Shown here one piece after another: positions 1 through 7,497 of a stretch of 23,843 nucleotides of DNA (position 1 is the first letter of the stretch; every line of letters begins with the position of its first letter). Under the pieces are notes generated by a model. The model did not search any database, had not been told where the DNA came from, and saw only the letters and a program-made list of their open reading frames with translations. The DNA is from Verrucomicrobiota bacterium (lineage in GTDB: Bacteria; Verrucomicrobiota; Verrucomicrobiia; Opitutales; Opitutaceae): the NCBI GenBank assembly GCA_023426435.1, contig JAFAAS010000028.1, forward strand, positions 1 through 23,843, given 5' to 3'. A program made the translations under genes and the position numbers.

Positions 1-1360
1 CCACCCCCGCTTCCTTCAACACCTCCGCCGGCGCCTCCCACGGCGCATGCAAAAACTCATTCGGCACCTTCGCCAGCTCCGGCACCCACCGCCGCACATA
101 ATCGCCGCGCGCGTCGAACTTCTGCCCCTGCAACACCGGCGCAAAAATCCGAAAATACGGCGACGCATCCGCCCCGCACCCCGCACTCCACTGCCAGCCG
201 AGCGTGTTGTTCGCCAGATCCGCATCCACGAGCGTGTCCCAAAACCACGCCGCGCCCGCCGTCCACGGCAACCGCAGATGCTTCACCAGAAACGACGCCA
301 CGATCATGCGCACACGGTTATGCATCCATCCCGTCTTCCACAACTGCCGCATCCCCGCATCCACGATTGGATATCCCGTTTTCCCCTTCTGCCACGCCCG
401 CAACTTCACTCCTCCTGCATCCTCCGCCCACGGAAATCTCGCAAACTCCTCCCGCATCGGCCGCTCCACCGTATGCGGAAAATGATACAAAAGATGATGC
501 GCAAACTCCCGCCATCCGATCTCCGCCAGAAACACCTGCGCTCCCTTGCTCGGCGGAAACACCCCGCTGTCCTTCGCCCGCGCCTTCACCGCCGCCCAAA
601 TCTGACGCGGTGACACCTCCCCGAAATGCAGCGCCGCCGACAACCGCGACGTCCCTTCCTTCGCCGGCTCGTCACGGGCCTCATCATATTCATCCATCCC
701 TTCCGCAACAAATCCCCGCAGCCTTCGCGCCGCACTCGCCTCGCCCGGCTCCCAGCACTCCCGCAGCCCGCCATCCCACGCCACCTTCGGCTCCAGCTGC
801 AAGGTCTCCAATTCCAGCGACTGCGGCCAGGCCTGCGGTGCCCGCAACATCTCCCCCGCTCCCAATTTCACCGGTGGCGACACCGGCAGCGTAAGACAAT
901 GCCGCCAAAATGGCGTGAACACCTGAAACGGCCGCCCTTGCTTGTTCGCGATCGTCTGCGGCTCGTGCAACAGCGCCGCATTGAAGCTCCTCGCGTCCAA
1001 CCCGCCCGCCGCAAATTCCGTTTTGATCTTCGTGTCGCGCTCGATCCCCGCCGGTTCGTAACGACGATTCCAATACACCGCCTCCGCTCCCGTTTCCTCC
1101 ACCAGTCGTCGCAGCACCGCGCGCGCATCGCCGCGCGCGAGAACCAATCGCGAACCCCGCTCCCGCAAGCTGTCGTCGAGCGCCGCCAGCGAACGATGCA
1201 GCCACCACTTCGTCGCACCGCCCAATCGCCAGCGTTCATCCGGCTCGTCCTCCAACACAAAAAGCGGCACCACCGCCCCACCGCGTTTCACCGCCGCCTG
1301 CAGCGCCGGATTGTCCTGCAACCGCAGATCCCGCCGAAACCAGACAATCGCCGCCCTCAT
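1..1360 (-). CDS. phrB: Deoxyribodipyrimidine photolyase (class I), C-terminus cut by window edge
   Basis: Light-driven flavoenzyme that splits UV-induced pyrimidine dimers in DNA. Reading from ATG at 1360, 453 residues are visible with no stop. The N-terminal photolyase domain (about 1-165) opens with 'AAIVWFRRDLRLQDNPAL', the usual antenna-domain start. The FAD-binding helical domain (about 200-440) holds 'SRLSAALHFGEVSPRQIW' (238-255), 'GYPIVDAGMRQLWKTGWMHN' (329-348), 'RVRMIVASFLVKHL' (349-362) and 'DADLANNTLGWQWSAGCG' (379-396) followed by DASPYFRIFAP. These match the FAD- and substrate-binding blocks of class I CPD photolyases, including the WQW tryptophan region. Family members are about 470-480 aa, so only the last 20-30 residues should be missing. 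No Shine-Dalgarno sequence precedes the ATG. The neighbour glgA lies 153 bp upstream on the same strand. A cryptochrome-like role cannot be excluded from sequence alone. Confidence 0.93.
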   Translation of the reverse strand, partial: MRAAIVWFRRDLRLQDNPALQAAVKRGGAVVPLFVLEDEPDERWRLGGATKWWLHRSLAALDDSLRERGSRLVLARGDARAVLRRLVEETGAEAVYWNRRYEPAGIERDTKIKTEFAAGGLDARSFNAALLHEPQTIANKQGRPFQVFTPFWRHCLTLPVSPPVKLGAGEMLRAPQAWPQSLELETLQLEPKVAWDGGLRECWEPGEASAARRLRGFVAEGMDEYDEARDEPAKEGTSRLSAALHFGEVSPRQIWAAVKARAKDSGVFPPSKGAQVFLAEIGWREFAHHLLYHFPHTVERPMREEFARFPWAEDAGGVKLRAWQKGKTGYPIVDAGMRQLWKTGWMHNRVRMIVASFLVKHLRLPWTAGAAWFWDTLVDADLANNTLGWQWSAGCGADASPYFRIFAPVLQGQKFDARGDYVRRWVPELAKVPNEFLHAPWEAPAEVLKEAGV

Positions 1361-1394
1361 ACGCTAATTGGATCCTCCCGCGACCACTCGCCGG

Positions 1395-1426
1395 TTGTCA
1401 TTCTGAGCGAAGCGAAGAATCCACGG
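1395..1426 (+). repeat. Interspersed repeat, copy 1 (GTCATTCTGAGCGAAGCGAA type)
   Basis: The core GTCATTCTGAGCGAAGCGAA is followed by GAATCCACGG. ATTCT (1400-1404) and AGAAT (1416-1420) form short inverted arms. It lies in the 153-bp gap between the photolyase and glgA. The same sequence recurs at 23198, 23238 and 23652, all in the same orientation. Copies 1, 3 and 4 share nearly the whole unit. No gene or terminator explains it. Confidence 0.85.
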
Positions 1427-1513
1427 CCACAATCGCAGGAGGTCTCCACAAGAACGTTTGGTCCGACCCGTCATCGAAACGCGCTCCGCGGTCCCGCCGT
1501 CCCCGTCACTCCA

Positions 1514-2956
1514 TCACAACGACTCCCGATACAACTCCTCGTAACCCGCCGACGCGCTTTTCCAGCTGAAATCCCGCGCCATCCCGCGCTGCTGCACCGC
1601 CGCATACCGCGGCTTGTCCGCGAACAACTTCATCGCCCGCCCCAACGCCGCCCGCAACGACGCCGCATCCGGTTCGCACATGATTCCCGTGCCGTTCGCC
1701 GGCTTCTCATCCGCGTCGATCACCGTATCCGCCAATCCACCCACACGGCTCACGATCGGCACCGTGCCGTAAATCTGCGAATACATCTGATTCAATCCGC
1801 ACGGCTCGAACAGCGACGGCATCACAAAAAAATCGCTGCCCGCCTCCACCAGATGACTCATCGCTTCATCGAGTTTCGCCGTGAGCGACACCTTGTTCGG
1901 CGCCCGCGCCGCGAGCTTCTGCATCGCTTCCTGATACTTCTTCTCGCCCGTCCCGAGCACCACCAACCGGCAGTCTTCCTTCAAAAAGAAGTCCTGATTC
2001 GCGAGCACCAGATCCACGCCTTTCTGCTCCGTCAGCCGCGCCACCATCCCGAAAACCGGACCGCTAAACTCCGGCTCAAAACCGCAACGTTTCAACAGCT
2101 CCGCGCGGCACGCCGCCTTGCCCGCCATGTTCCCCGCCGAATACCGCATCGGCAGCAGCGAATCGCTCGCCGGATTCCAAACCTGCGTATCCACGCCATT
2201 CAGCAAACCCACCAGATCGTCCGCCCGCGTCTGCACCACGCCTTCCAATCCACACCCGAACTCCGGCGTCTGAATCTCTTGCGCATACCGCGGACTCACC
2301 GTCGTCACGCGATCCGCAAACAAGATGCCCGCCTTCATGAAGCTCACCTGCTCGTAATATTCCAACCCATCCACGCTGTTCAGCTCCTCCGGCAAATTCA
2401 TCCGCCAAAACACCCCGCGCGGAAAAATCCCCTGAAACGCGATGTTGTGAATCGTGAAGATCGTCCGCATCGCGAGCGTCACCCCCTGCCGCCGTTCCGC
2501 ATCGCGCAACATCAGCGGCAGCAACGCCGCCTGCCAGTCGTGCGCATGCACCACATCCGCCTGCAAATCTCCCAACCGCAGCGTCTCCACCACGCCTTTG
2601 CAGAAAAAGATGAACCGGTCCGCATTATCCTCGTAGTCGCGCTCGCCGTTTCCATACGGCGCCCGACGGTCGAAAAACTCCTCCCGGCAAATCAGATGCA
2701 CCGTCAGATTCTTCCGCGGCGAAAACACCCGCACGTCGCCCGACAAAAATTGATTCCCCATCTCGATCTTCAACCGCAACCGCCGCTGCGCCCCCGCCGC
2801 ATCCTTGTGCTCCAGCACCGACCTGTATCCAGGCACGAATACAGTCACTTCATGCCCGCTGTCCGCCAGCATGCCCGCCAGCGATCCCACGGCGTCCGCG
2901 AGCCCTCCCGTCTTGATGTAAGGAAACAGCTCACTCGCAACATGGACGATTTTCAT
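1514..2956 (-). CDS. glgA: Glycogen synthase (ADP-glucose:1,4-alpha-glucan glucosyltransferase, GT5)
   Basis: Transfers glucose from ADP-glucose to the growing alpha-1,4-glucan in glycogen synthesis; cytoplasmic. The 480-aa length matches the bacterial GT5 family. The N-terminal GT5 domain starts MKIVHVASELFPYIKTGG, where K15-T-G-G is the ADP-glucose-binding motif (KVGG or KTGG), followed by LADAVGSL. Further conserved blocks are 'DVVHAHDWQAALLP', 'FTIHNIAFQGIFP' and 'RVTTVSPRYAQEI'. The C-terminal GT1-type domain has 'GMVARLTEQKGVDLV' and 'MPSLFEPCGLNQMYSQIYGT', the conserved E-x-x-G-L-x-Q nucleotide-sugar site. The ATG at 2956 is chosen because family proteins begin exactly at MKIVHVASE; an upstream in-frame ATG at 2986 adds ten residues unlike the family. 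The gene diverges from the TonB-dependent receptor gene across a 309-bp gap. No other glg genes are in the window. Confidence 0.96.
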   Translation of the reverse strand: MKIVHVASELFPYIKTGGLADAVGSLAGMLADSGHEVTVFVPGYRSVLEHKDAAGAQRRLRLKIEMGNQFLSGDVRVFSPRKNLTVHLICREEFFDRRAPYGNGERDYEDNADRFIFFCKGVVETLRLGDLQADVVHAHDWQAALLPLMLRDAERRQGVTLAMRTIFTIHNIAFQGIFPRGVFWRMNLPEELNSVDGLEYYEQVSFMKAGILFADRVTTVSPRYAQEIQTPEFGCGLEGVVQTRADDLVGLLNGVDTQVWNPASDSLLPMRYSAGNMAGKAACRAELLKRCGFEPEFSGPVFGMVARLTEQKGVDLVLANQDFFLKEDCRLVVLGTGEKKYQEAMQKLAARAPNKVSLTAKLDEAMSHLVEAGSDFFVMPSLFEPCGLNQMYSQIYGTVPIVSRVGGLADTVIDADEKPANGTGIMCEPDAASLRAALGRAMKLFADKPRYAAVQQRGMARDFSWKSASAGYEELYRESL

Positions 2957-3265
2957 CGGACTGCCTGGGGAATTGATGGGTGCCACATTTCTGCCACTCG
3001 AATGAACGCCAGGCGGACAAACGGCGGCAGGTGAAAAGTGAATTCAGAACGGGAACTCATCCACGCAAATCTCAGGTAGTCAATTCAGAGCGGGAACGAA
3101 GGCCCCCTGACGAACCAAGCCAACGAGCTGCGCGAACGCTAAACGGAGAAACTAACCACGTATTTGCAGCGGGACATCAGAAACGGCGACTTCCCCCCCC
3201 GCACTGAAGCGCCGGCAACAGATCGGCCTCGGTCACCCCAAAACCCGTCCGTCCTGCAAAATCGT
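2957..3265. other. Divergent intergenic region between glgA and the TonB-dependent receptor
   Basis: This 309-bp stretch holds no convincing gene. It should contain the divergent promoters of glgA (leftward) and the receptor (rightward). The only structure I see is a 16-bp direct repeat, listed separately. It is less C-biased than the flanking coding DNA. I could not pick a confident -35/-10 pair. Confidence 0.6.
3041..3097 (+). promoter_or_regulatory. Tandem 16-bp direct repeat upstream of the TonB-dependent receptor
   Basis: AATTCAGAACGGGAAC at 3041-3056 and AATTCAGAGCGGGAAC at 3082-3097 match at 15 of 16 positions. Their starts are 41 bp apart, close to four helical turns, so both would lie on the same face of the DNA. 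They sit about 170-225 bp before the receptor ATG and 85-140 bp before the glgA ATG. Spacing and position suit a pair of activator or repressor binding sites. The regulator is unknown and the role is inference. Confidence 0.45.
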
Positions 3266-6229
3266 ATGACCTCCCAGCCGTGCATGTGGAAGCGCGGAGC
3301 TGCTCTCGTTGCCCTCTCAACGAGCTTGCAGCTGCCGCTTTTTGCTCAAGTCGCGTCGTCAACAGACACCACGCAAGAAACCCGGGACGAAGTAGTCCTC
3401 CTTTCTCCCTTTGAAGTGCGCACCGATCGCGACGTCGGCTACACCGCCACGTCCACGCTCGCCGGCAGCCGCATGAACAGCGACCTGCGCGACACGCCGT
3501 CCGCCATCTCGGTCATGAACCGGGAGTTTCTCGACGATATCGGCGCGCTCAGCGTCAACGACACCGTCGAGTTCGCCATGAACATGGCGCCAGACATGGA
3601 CGCCACCGGCAACTCCACCACCGAAAACAATTTCAGCTTCCGCGTCCGCGGCATCGGCGGCGCTCAACGCGCCCGCAACTACTTCCGCACCCAGCTGAAC
3701 GCCGACCTCTACAACGTCGACCGCATCGACCTCGCTCGTGGCCCGAATTCGATCCTCTTCGGCGAGGCCTCGCCCGCCGGCCTGATCAACACGTCCACCA
3801 AGTTCGCCCGCATCGGCCGCAACTTCGGCTCCGTGCAACTCCGCACCGGCAGCTACAGCGAAAAGCGCGCGTCTCTCGACTACAACCTGTCCCTCGCCGA
3901 CAAGGCCGCCGTCCGCGTCAACCTCCTCGCTCAGGACACCGACGGCTACCGCGATTTCGAATTCCAAAAGAAAAAGGGCATCGCCCTCGCCGGCGCCTGG
4001 CGTCCGTTCCGCCAAACCCAAGTCCGCATCGAAGGGGAAAAGATCGATATCGACGAAAACCGTCCACGCCCGTGGACCGTGTGGGACGGCTACACCGCCT
4101 GGGTGGATGCCGGCAGCCCGCTCGCCGGTAACCCGACGCAATGGGGCCAAACCCTCGGCACCAACATCAGCAATCGCCTCGGCAACAACCAGGTGATGTA
4201 TTTCCAGAACGGCCCTCTCGCCGGACAGGCGCTGTTCACCGGCAATCCCGCCAACGCCAACCCGGAAAGCTTCCGCATTTCGCTCGGATCGCGTAACATC
4301 ATCAACACGCCCAACAACGTGCTCGATGAGACGCGTTTCCCGCGTGACGGCAATCCCGTCGGCCCCACCGCCCGCTCGAACTCGCACGCGGAAGTCGGCG
4401 GCATCTATCTCGAACAGACCATCGGCGAGGACCTCACCTTCGAACTCGCCGCCGGCTTCGAGAATGAAACCCGCGTGTGGAACAACCCCATCGGTTTCGG
4501 CAGCATTTCGCTCTTCTACGATGTCAACGCCTACCTCCCGCAGTTCGATGCGCAGGGCAACCAGACCGGCATCGTCGCCAACCCCATGGCGGGTAAGCCG
4601 CTCATCGCCTCCACCGGCTCGACGCTCCGGACCTTCGATTATGCGCGCGCCCAGTATCGCGCGACCGGCGCGTATCACCTGGATTTCCGCAAACTCATGA
4701 AGCGCGAGTCGCTCGCCACGCGCATCCTCGGGCACCATCGCATCGCGGGCCTCGTCTCGTCGGAAAAATTCACCGTCGACCGCTTCGACTACCGGGAAGT
4801 CAATTCCAGCCCGAACCGTCTCGTGGCGGACTACTTCAACGCCTCCAATGCCATCACGCGCGTGAACTACTACGATCCGTTCGCCCCGAACGCCGAAGAT
4901 CGCGGCTTGTTGGCCTTCGAGAAGAACCCGATCACCAACGTCCCGATCTTCGGCACGTCCTTCTCCCGTCCCCAAACCCTCGGCAAATCCGTCACGGCCG
5001 AGTGGCTGCGCAACGACTGGCGCTACTCCGAGAACCAGCTCGATACCCGCCTGCTGGCCGCGCACAGCTACCTCTGGGACGATCGCGTCGTGCTGCTCTT
5101 CGGCTTCCGCCACGACGACACGAAGACCTACGGCTCCGATCGCGTCGCCGATCCCGTGACCAATCTCACGCTCGGCTACAATCGTCGTGCCCGGCCGGAT
5201 ACCGACACCGGCGGCAACACCAGCACGCGCGGCATCGTCTTCCACGCCACGAAGAACATTTCTCTCTTCTACAACGAAGCCGATAACTTCGCCGTGCAGA
5301 CCGCCCGCGAGCTCTTCAACGAAACCGACAAGAATGTCCCCGTTGGCAACCGCACCGGCGTCGGCAAGGACGCCGGCGTTAAGTTCAGCCTCTTCGGCGG
5401 CAAACTCTACAGCTCGTTCGCCTGGTATGAGACCGCCGACGTCGGCCAGGCCGTTTCCGTCAACGGCAACTACCGCGGTTTCGTGAACCGGATCTGGCAG
5501 GCGCTCAACACCGCCAACCCGACCCAGTTCTCCTCGCTCATCGAAACCGAGGGCGATGACACCGTTTCGCTGCAGAGCGAAGGCTACGAATTCGAGCTCA
5601 CCGCCAACCCGACGCGCCAGCTCCGCCTCGCGTTCAACATCAAGAAATCGAAGACCACGAACAGCGACTTGCTGCCCAACGTCCAAGCCTACCTCAATGC
5701 GCACCGCGCCACCTGGGAGGCCAACTCCGCCGTCCCACTCGTGATCGCCACCAACGGCGCGCTCACCATCGGCCAACTCCTGCCGCTGCTCGACGAAGTC
5801 CTCAACAACGACCTCGGCGCCGAGGGCCGCGCTCCCGTTCGCGATCGCGAGATCATGGCCAATCTCACGGGCAATTACACCTTCGACCAGGGCTTCATCA
5901 AAGGCCTCGGCATCGGCTCAGCCGTCCAATACCGCGGCAAATCCGTGATCGGTTACCGCGTCGTCACCGACGGCGAGCCGGTCTACGCCCCATCCTACAC
6001 GACGGCCAATGCGTGGCTCTCCTACAGCCGGAAGATCAATCCCCGCGTCAACATGCGGCTCCAATTGAACGTCAACAACCTGTTCGACTTCGATACCCCC
6101 CAGCCCGTTGCCAGCGCCGAGCCCACCGTGATCGACAACCGCACTCCGCCGCTCACCAACGGGGTTGCTTACGTCTTCTATCTTCCCACTCCGCGCACCT
6201 ACAGCCTGTCGGCGACGTTCAGCTTCTGA
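3266..6229 (+). CDS. TonB-dependent outer-membrane receptor
   Basis: Outer-membrane beta-barrel importer powered by TonB/ExbBD; the substrate (glycan, siderophore or other) is not readable from sequence. From ATG 3266 the protein is 987 aa. Residues 1-27 form a signal peptide (basic start, hydrophobic core, likely cleavage after LFA). A TonB-box-like acidic and hydrophobic stretch 'EVVLLSPFEV' follows at about 42-51. The plug domain (about 55-180) contains 'DTPSAISVMNREFLDDIG', 'FRVRGIGG' and 'IDLARGPNSILFGEASPAGL'. The remainder is barrel, with many aromatic, alternating strands, and ends RTYSLSATFSF with the terminal Phe typical of outer-membrane proteins. The ATG at 3266 is preferred over an open frame reaching back to 3164 because it places the signal peptide at the N-terminus. 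An intrinsic terminator follows at 6265. No FecR or anti-sigma gene is adjacent. Confidence 0.93.
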   Translation: MTSQPCMWKRGAALVALSTSLQLPLFAQVASSTDTTQETRDEVVLLSPFEVRTDRDVGYTATSTLAGSRMNSDLRDTPSAISVMNREFLDDIGALSVNDTVEFAMNMAPDMDATGNSTTENNFSFRVRGIGGAQRARNYFRTQLNADLYNVDRIDLARGPNSILFGEASPAGLINTSTKFARIGRNFGSVQLRTGSYSEKRASLDYNLSLADKAAVRVNLLAQDTDGYRDFEFQKKKGIALAGAWRPFRQTQVRIEGEKIDIDENRPRPWTVWDGYTAWVDAGSPLAGNPTQWGQTLGTNISNRLGNNQVMYFQNGPLAGQALFTGNPANANPESFRISLGSRNIINTPNNVLDETRFPRDGNPVGPTARSNSHAEVGGIYLEQTIGEDLTFELAAGFENETRVWNNPIGFGSISLFYDVNAYLPQFDAQGNQTGIVANPMAGKPLIASTGSTLRTFDYARAQYRATGAYHLDFRKLMKRESLATRILGHHRIAGLVSSEKFTVDRFDYREVNSSPNRLVADYFNASNAITRVNYYDPFAPNAEDRGLLAFEKNPITNVPIFGTSFSRPQTLGKSVTAEWLRNDWRYSENQLDTRLLAAHSYLWDDRVVLLFGFRHDDTKTYGSDRVADPVTNLTLGYNRRARPDTDTGGNTSTRGIVFHATKNISLFYNEADNFAVQTARELFNETDKNVPVGNRTGVGKDAGVKFSLFGGKLYSSFAWYETADVGQAVSVNGNYRGFVNRIWQALNTANPTQFSSLIETEGDDTVSLQSEGYEFELTANPTRQLRLAFNIKKSKTTNSDLLPNVQAYLNAHRATWEANSAVPLVIATNGALTIGQLLPLLDEVLNNDLGAEGRAPVRDREIMANLTGNYTFDQGFIKGLGIGSAVQYRGKSVIGYRVVTDGEPVYAPSYTTANAWLSYSRKINPRVNMRLQLNVNNLFDFDTPQPVASAEPTVIDNRTPPLTNGVAYVFYLPTPRTYSLSATFSF

Positions 6230-6264
6230 CCGACCCGCCTGGAGTTCATCAGCCAATCACTATC

Positions 6265-6292
6265 ACGGCCGCTCTCACCGAGCGGCCGTTTT
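6265..6292 (+). terminator. Intrinsic terminator after the TonB-dependent receptor
   Basis: A perfect 10-bp stem ACGGCCGCTC/GAGCGGCCGT (6265-6274 / 6280-6289) with a TCACC loop runs into TTTT. It starts 36 bp after the receptor stop. It separates transcription of the receptor from the esterase downstream. Confidence 0.9.
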
Positions 6293-6412
6293 CTCTCTAC
6301 GCCCCCCGCCTTCGTTCGAAGGTCAGAATACCAAACCTGCCTCATTTTGTTCACGCCCATGAGCCGTTCCAACTCCCCCCACGTTCCGCGCAACACCCGA
6401 CGCGTCGCCAAA

Positions 6413-7309
6413 ATGTCACTACGCCCTTCGTCCCTTCGACGTCACGCCCGAGTGGCCATCCTTGCCTCACTGCTCCCGATCGCCGCGCTGGCTCAATCGG
6501 ATCCCGCGCCCGCGACCACCGAGACTCCCCGGCCGCGCCGCGAGATCATCTGGAACAACATCCCGGCCCAGCCGCATCCGCTGGTCTCGCATCACGATTT
6601 CCACAGCGAGGCGATGCAACGCACCGTCGGCTACACCGTGTATCTCCCTCCGTCCTACGCGACCGACACCGCTCGCCGCTTTCCGGTGCTCTACTTTCTC
6701 CACGGCGCCGGCGGCAATGAAAACGCCGACGGCCCCGGTTTCGCCGGAATCATCGATCGCCTGATCCGCGCCGGCCGCATTCCGCCCGTCGTGTGCGTGT
6801 TTCCCAACGGCGGCATGAGCGGCTACCGCAACCATCCGGAAACCGGCCTCAACGTCGAAACGATGCTCACCCAAGAGCTCGTTTTGCTCATCGATCAAAA
6901 CTACCGCACGCTCCCCCGCCGCGAATCACGCGTCATCGGCGGCTTTTCGATGGGCGGTGGCGGCGCCCTGAGACTCGCGCTCACGCATCCCGACCTCTTC
7001 AGCGCCGCCGCCTCGTGGGCCGGCAGCGTCGCCAACCGACGCACCCGCGAACTTCCCCCCGAGCTCAACGTCGACATGCTCCGCGCCCAGGAGCCCACCG
7101 TGCGGCTGCTGATGATCGTCGGCTACGAAGACGAATCCGCCCTCGCCGGACACCTGCCGTTCATCGACCTGCTCCGCGAGGCCCGGTATTCCTTCACGTT
7201 CCGCACGCTCCGCGGCGTCCCGCACAACCTGGGCCGCTACTACGAACTCACCGGCGAAGATTTCGCGACCTTCCTGCTCAACGACGTGAGGACCGACGAC
7301 CGCCAATAG
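6413..7309 (+). CDS. Exported alpha/beta-hydrolase esterase (esterase D / feruloyl-esterase-like)
   Basis: Predicted periplasmic or secreted serine esterase of the putative-esterase (esterase D, IroE/feruloyl esterase) family. From ATG 6413 it is 298 aa: signal peptide 1-27 (RRHARVAILASLLPIAALA), then the hydrolase domain. 'VLYFLHGAGGNE' (92-103) supplies the oxyanion-hole loop. 'GGFSMGGGG' (176-184) is the nucleophile elbow with Ser179. 'GYEDE' (237-241) carries the candidate acid Asp240, and 'GVPHNL' carries His271. In-frame starts at 6347 (TTG) and 6359 (ATG) exist; 6413 is chosen because it gives a normal-length signal peptide. The gene follows the TonB-dependent receptor by 183 bp but is separated by a terminator, so a shared substrate such as an acylated glycan or siderophore is only a guess. 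A terminator follows at 7356. Confidence 0.88.
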   Translation: MSLRPSSLRRHARVAILASLLPIAALAQSDPAPATTETPRPRREIIWNNIPAQPHPLVSHHDFHSEAMQRTVGYTVYLPPSYATDTARRFPVLYFLHGAGGNENADGPGFAGIIDRLIRAGRIPPVVCVFPNGGMSGYRNHPETGLNVETMLTQELVLLIDQNYRTLPRRESRVIGGFSMGGGGALRLALTHPDLFSAAASWAGSVANRRTRELPPELNVDMLRAQEPTVRLLMIVGYEDESALAGHLPFIDLLREARYSFTFRTLRGVPHNLGRYYELTGEDFATFLLNDVRTDDRQ

Positions 7310-7355
7310 ATCTCCCCAGCCGTCGTGCGCCCACCGAACAGCGCGCGCCCTCCTC

Positions 7356-7385
7356 AAGCCCACCTCACGGTGGGCTTTTCTTTTT
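7356..7385 (+). terminator. Intrinsic terminator after the esterase gene
   Basis: A 9-bp stem AAGCCCACC/GGTGGGCTT (7356-7364 / 7369-7377) with loop TCAC is followed by TTCTTTTT. It ends the esterase transcript about 50 bp after its stop. Confidence 0.92.
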
Positions 7386-7497
7386 CGGCATTGTCGGTAG
7401 CCTGCGTTCACCGAATTTCATCGCGCTGACTTGAGAGGCACGTATTCGTAAGTCCAATTCACCGCCCGGCCTGCGCGCCGCGCCCCGAAATTATTAC

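Noticed and set aside
2957..2986. Ten-residue N-terminal extension of GlgA from ATG 2986
   Set aside because: GT5 synthases start at the MKIVHVASE strand; the extension has no family counterpart.
626..3034. 802-codon open frame on the plus strand across the photolyase and glgA genes
   Set aside because: It is a shadow of two real minus-strand genes: Arg/His/Pro/Gln-rich, no domain, and it spans two unrelated genes and the gap between them.
3164..3265. N-terminal extension of the TonB-dependent receptor
   Set aside because: It would bury the signal peptide behind 34 polar residues; ATG 3266 gives a normal export signal.
3359..5776. 805-codon antisense frame under the TonB-dependent receptor
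   Set aside because: Composition (Val, Gly, Glu, Ala, Asp runs) is typical of antisense to GC-rich coding DNA; the receptor frame has a signal peptide, plug and terminal Phe.
3266..7309. Receptor and esterase as one substrate-uptake operon
   Set aside because: A strong terminator with a T tract lies between them, so co-transcription is not supported; only proximity links them.
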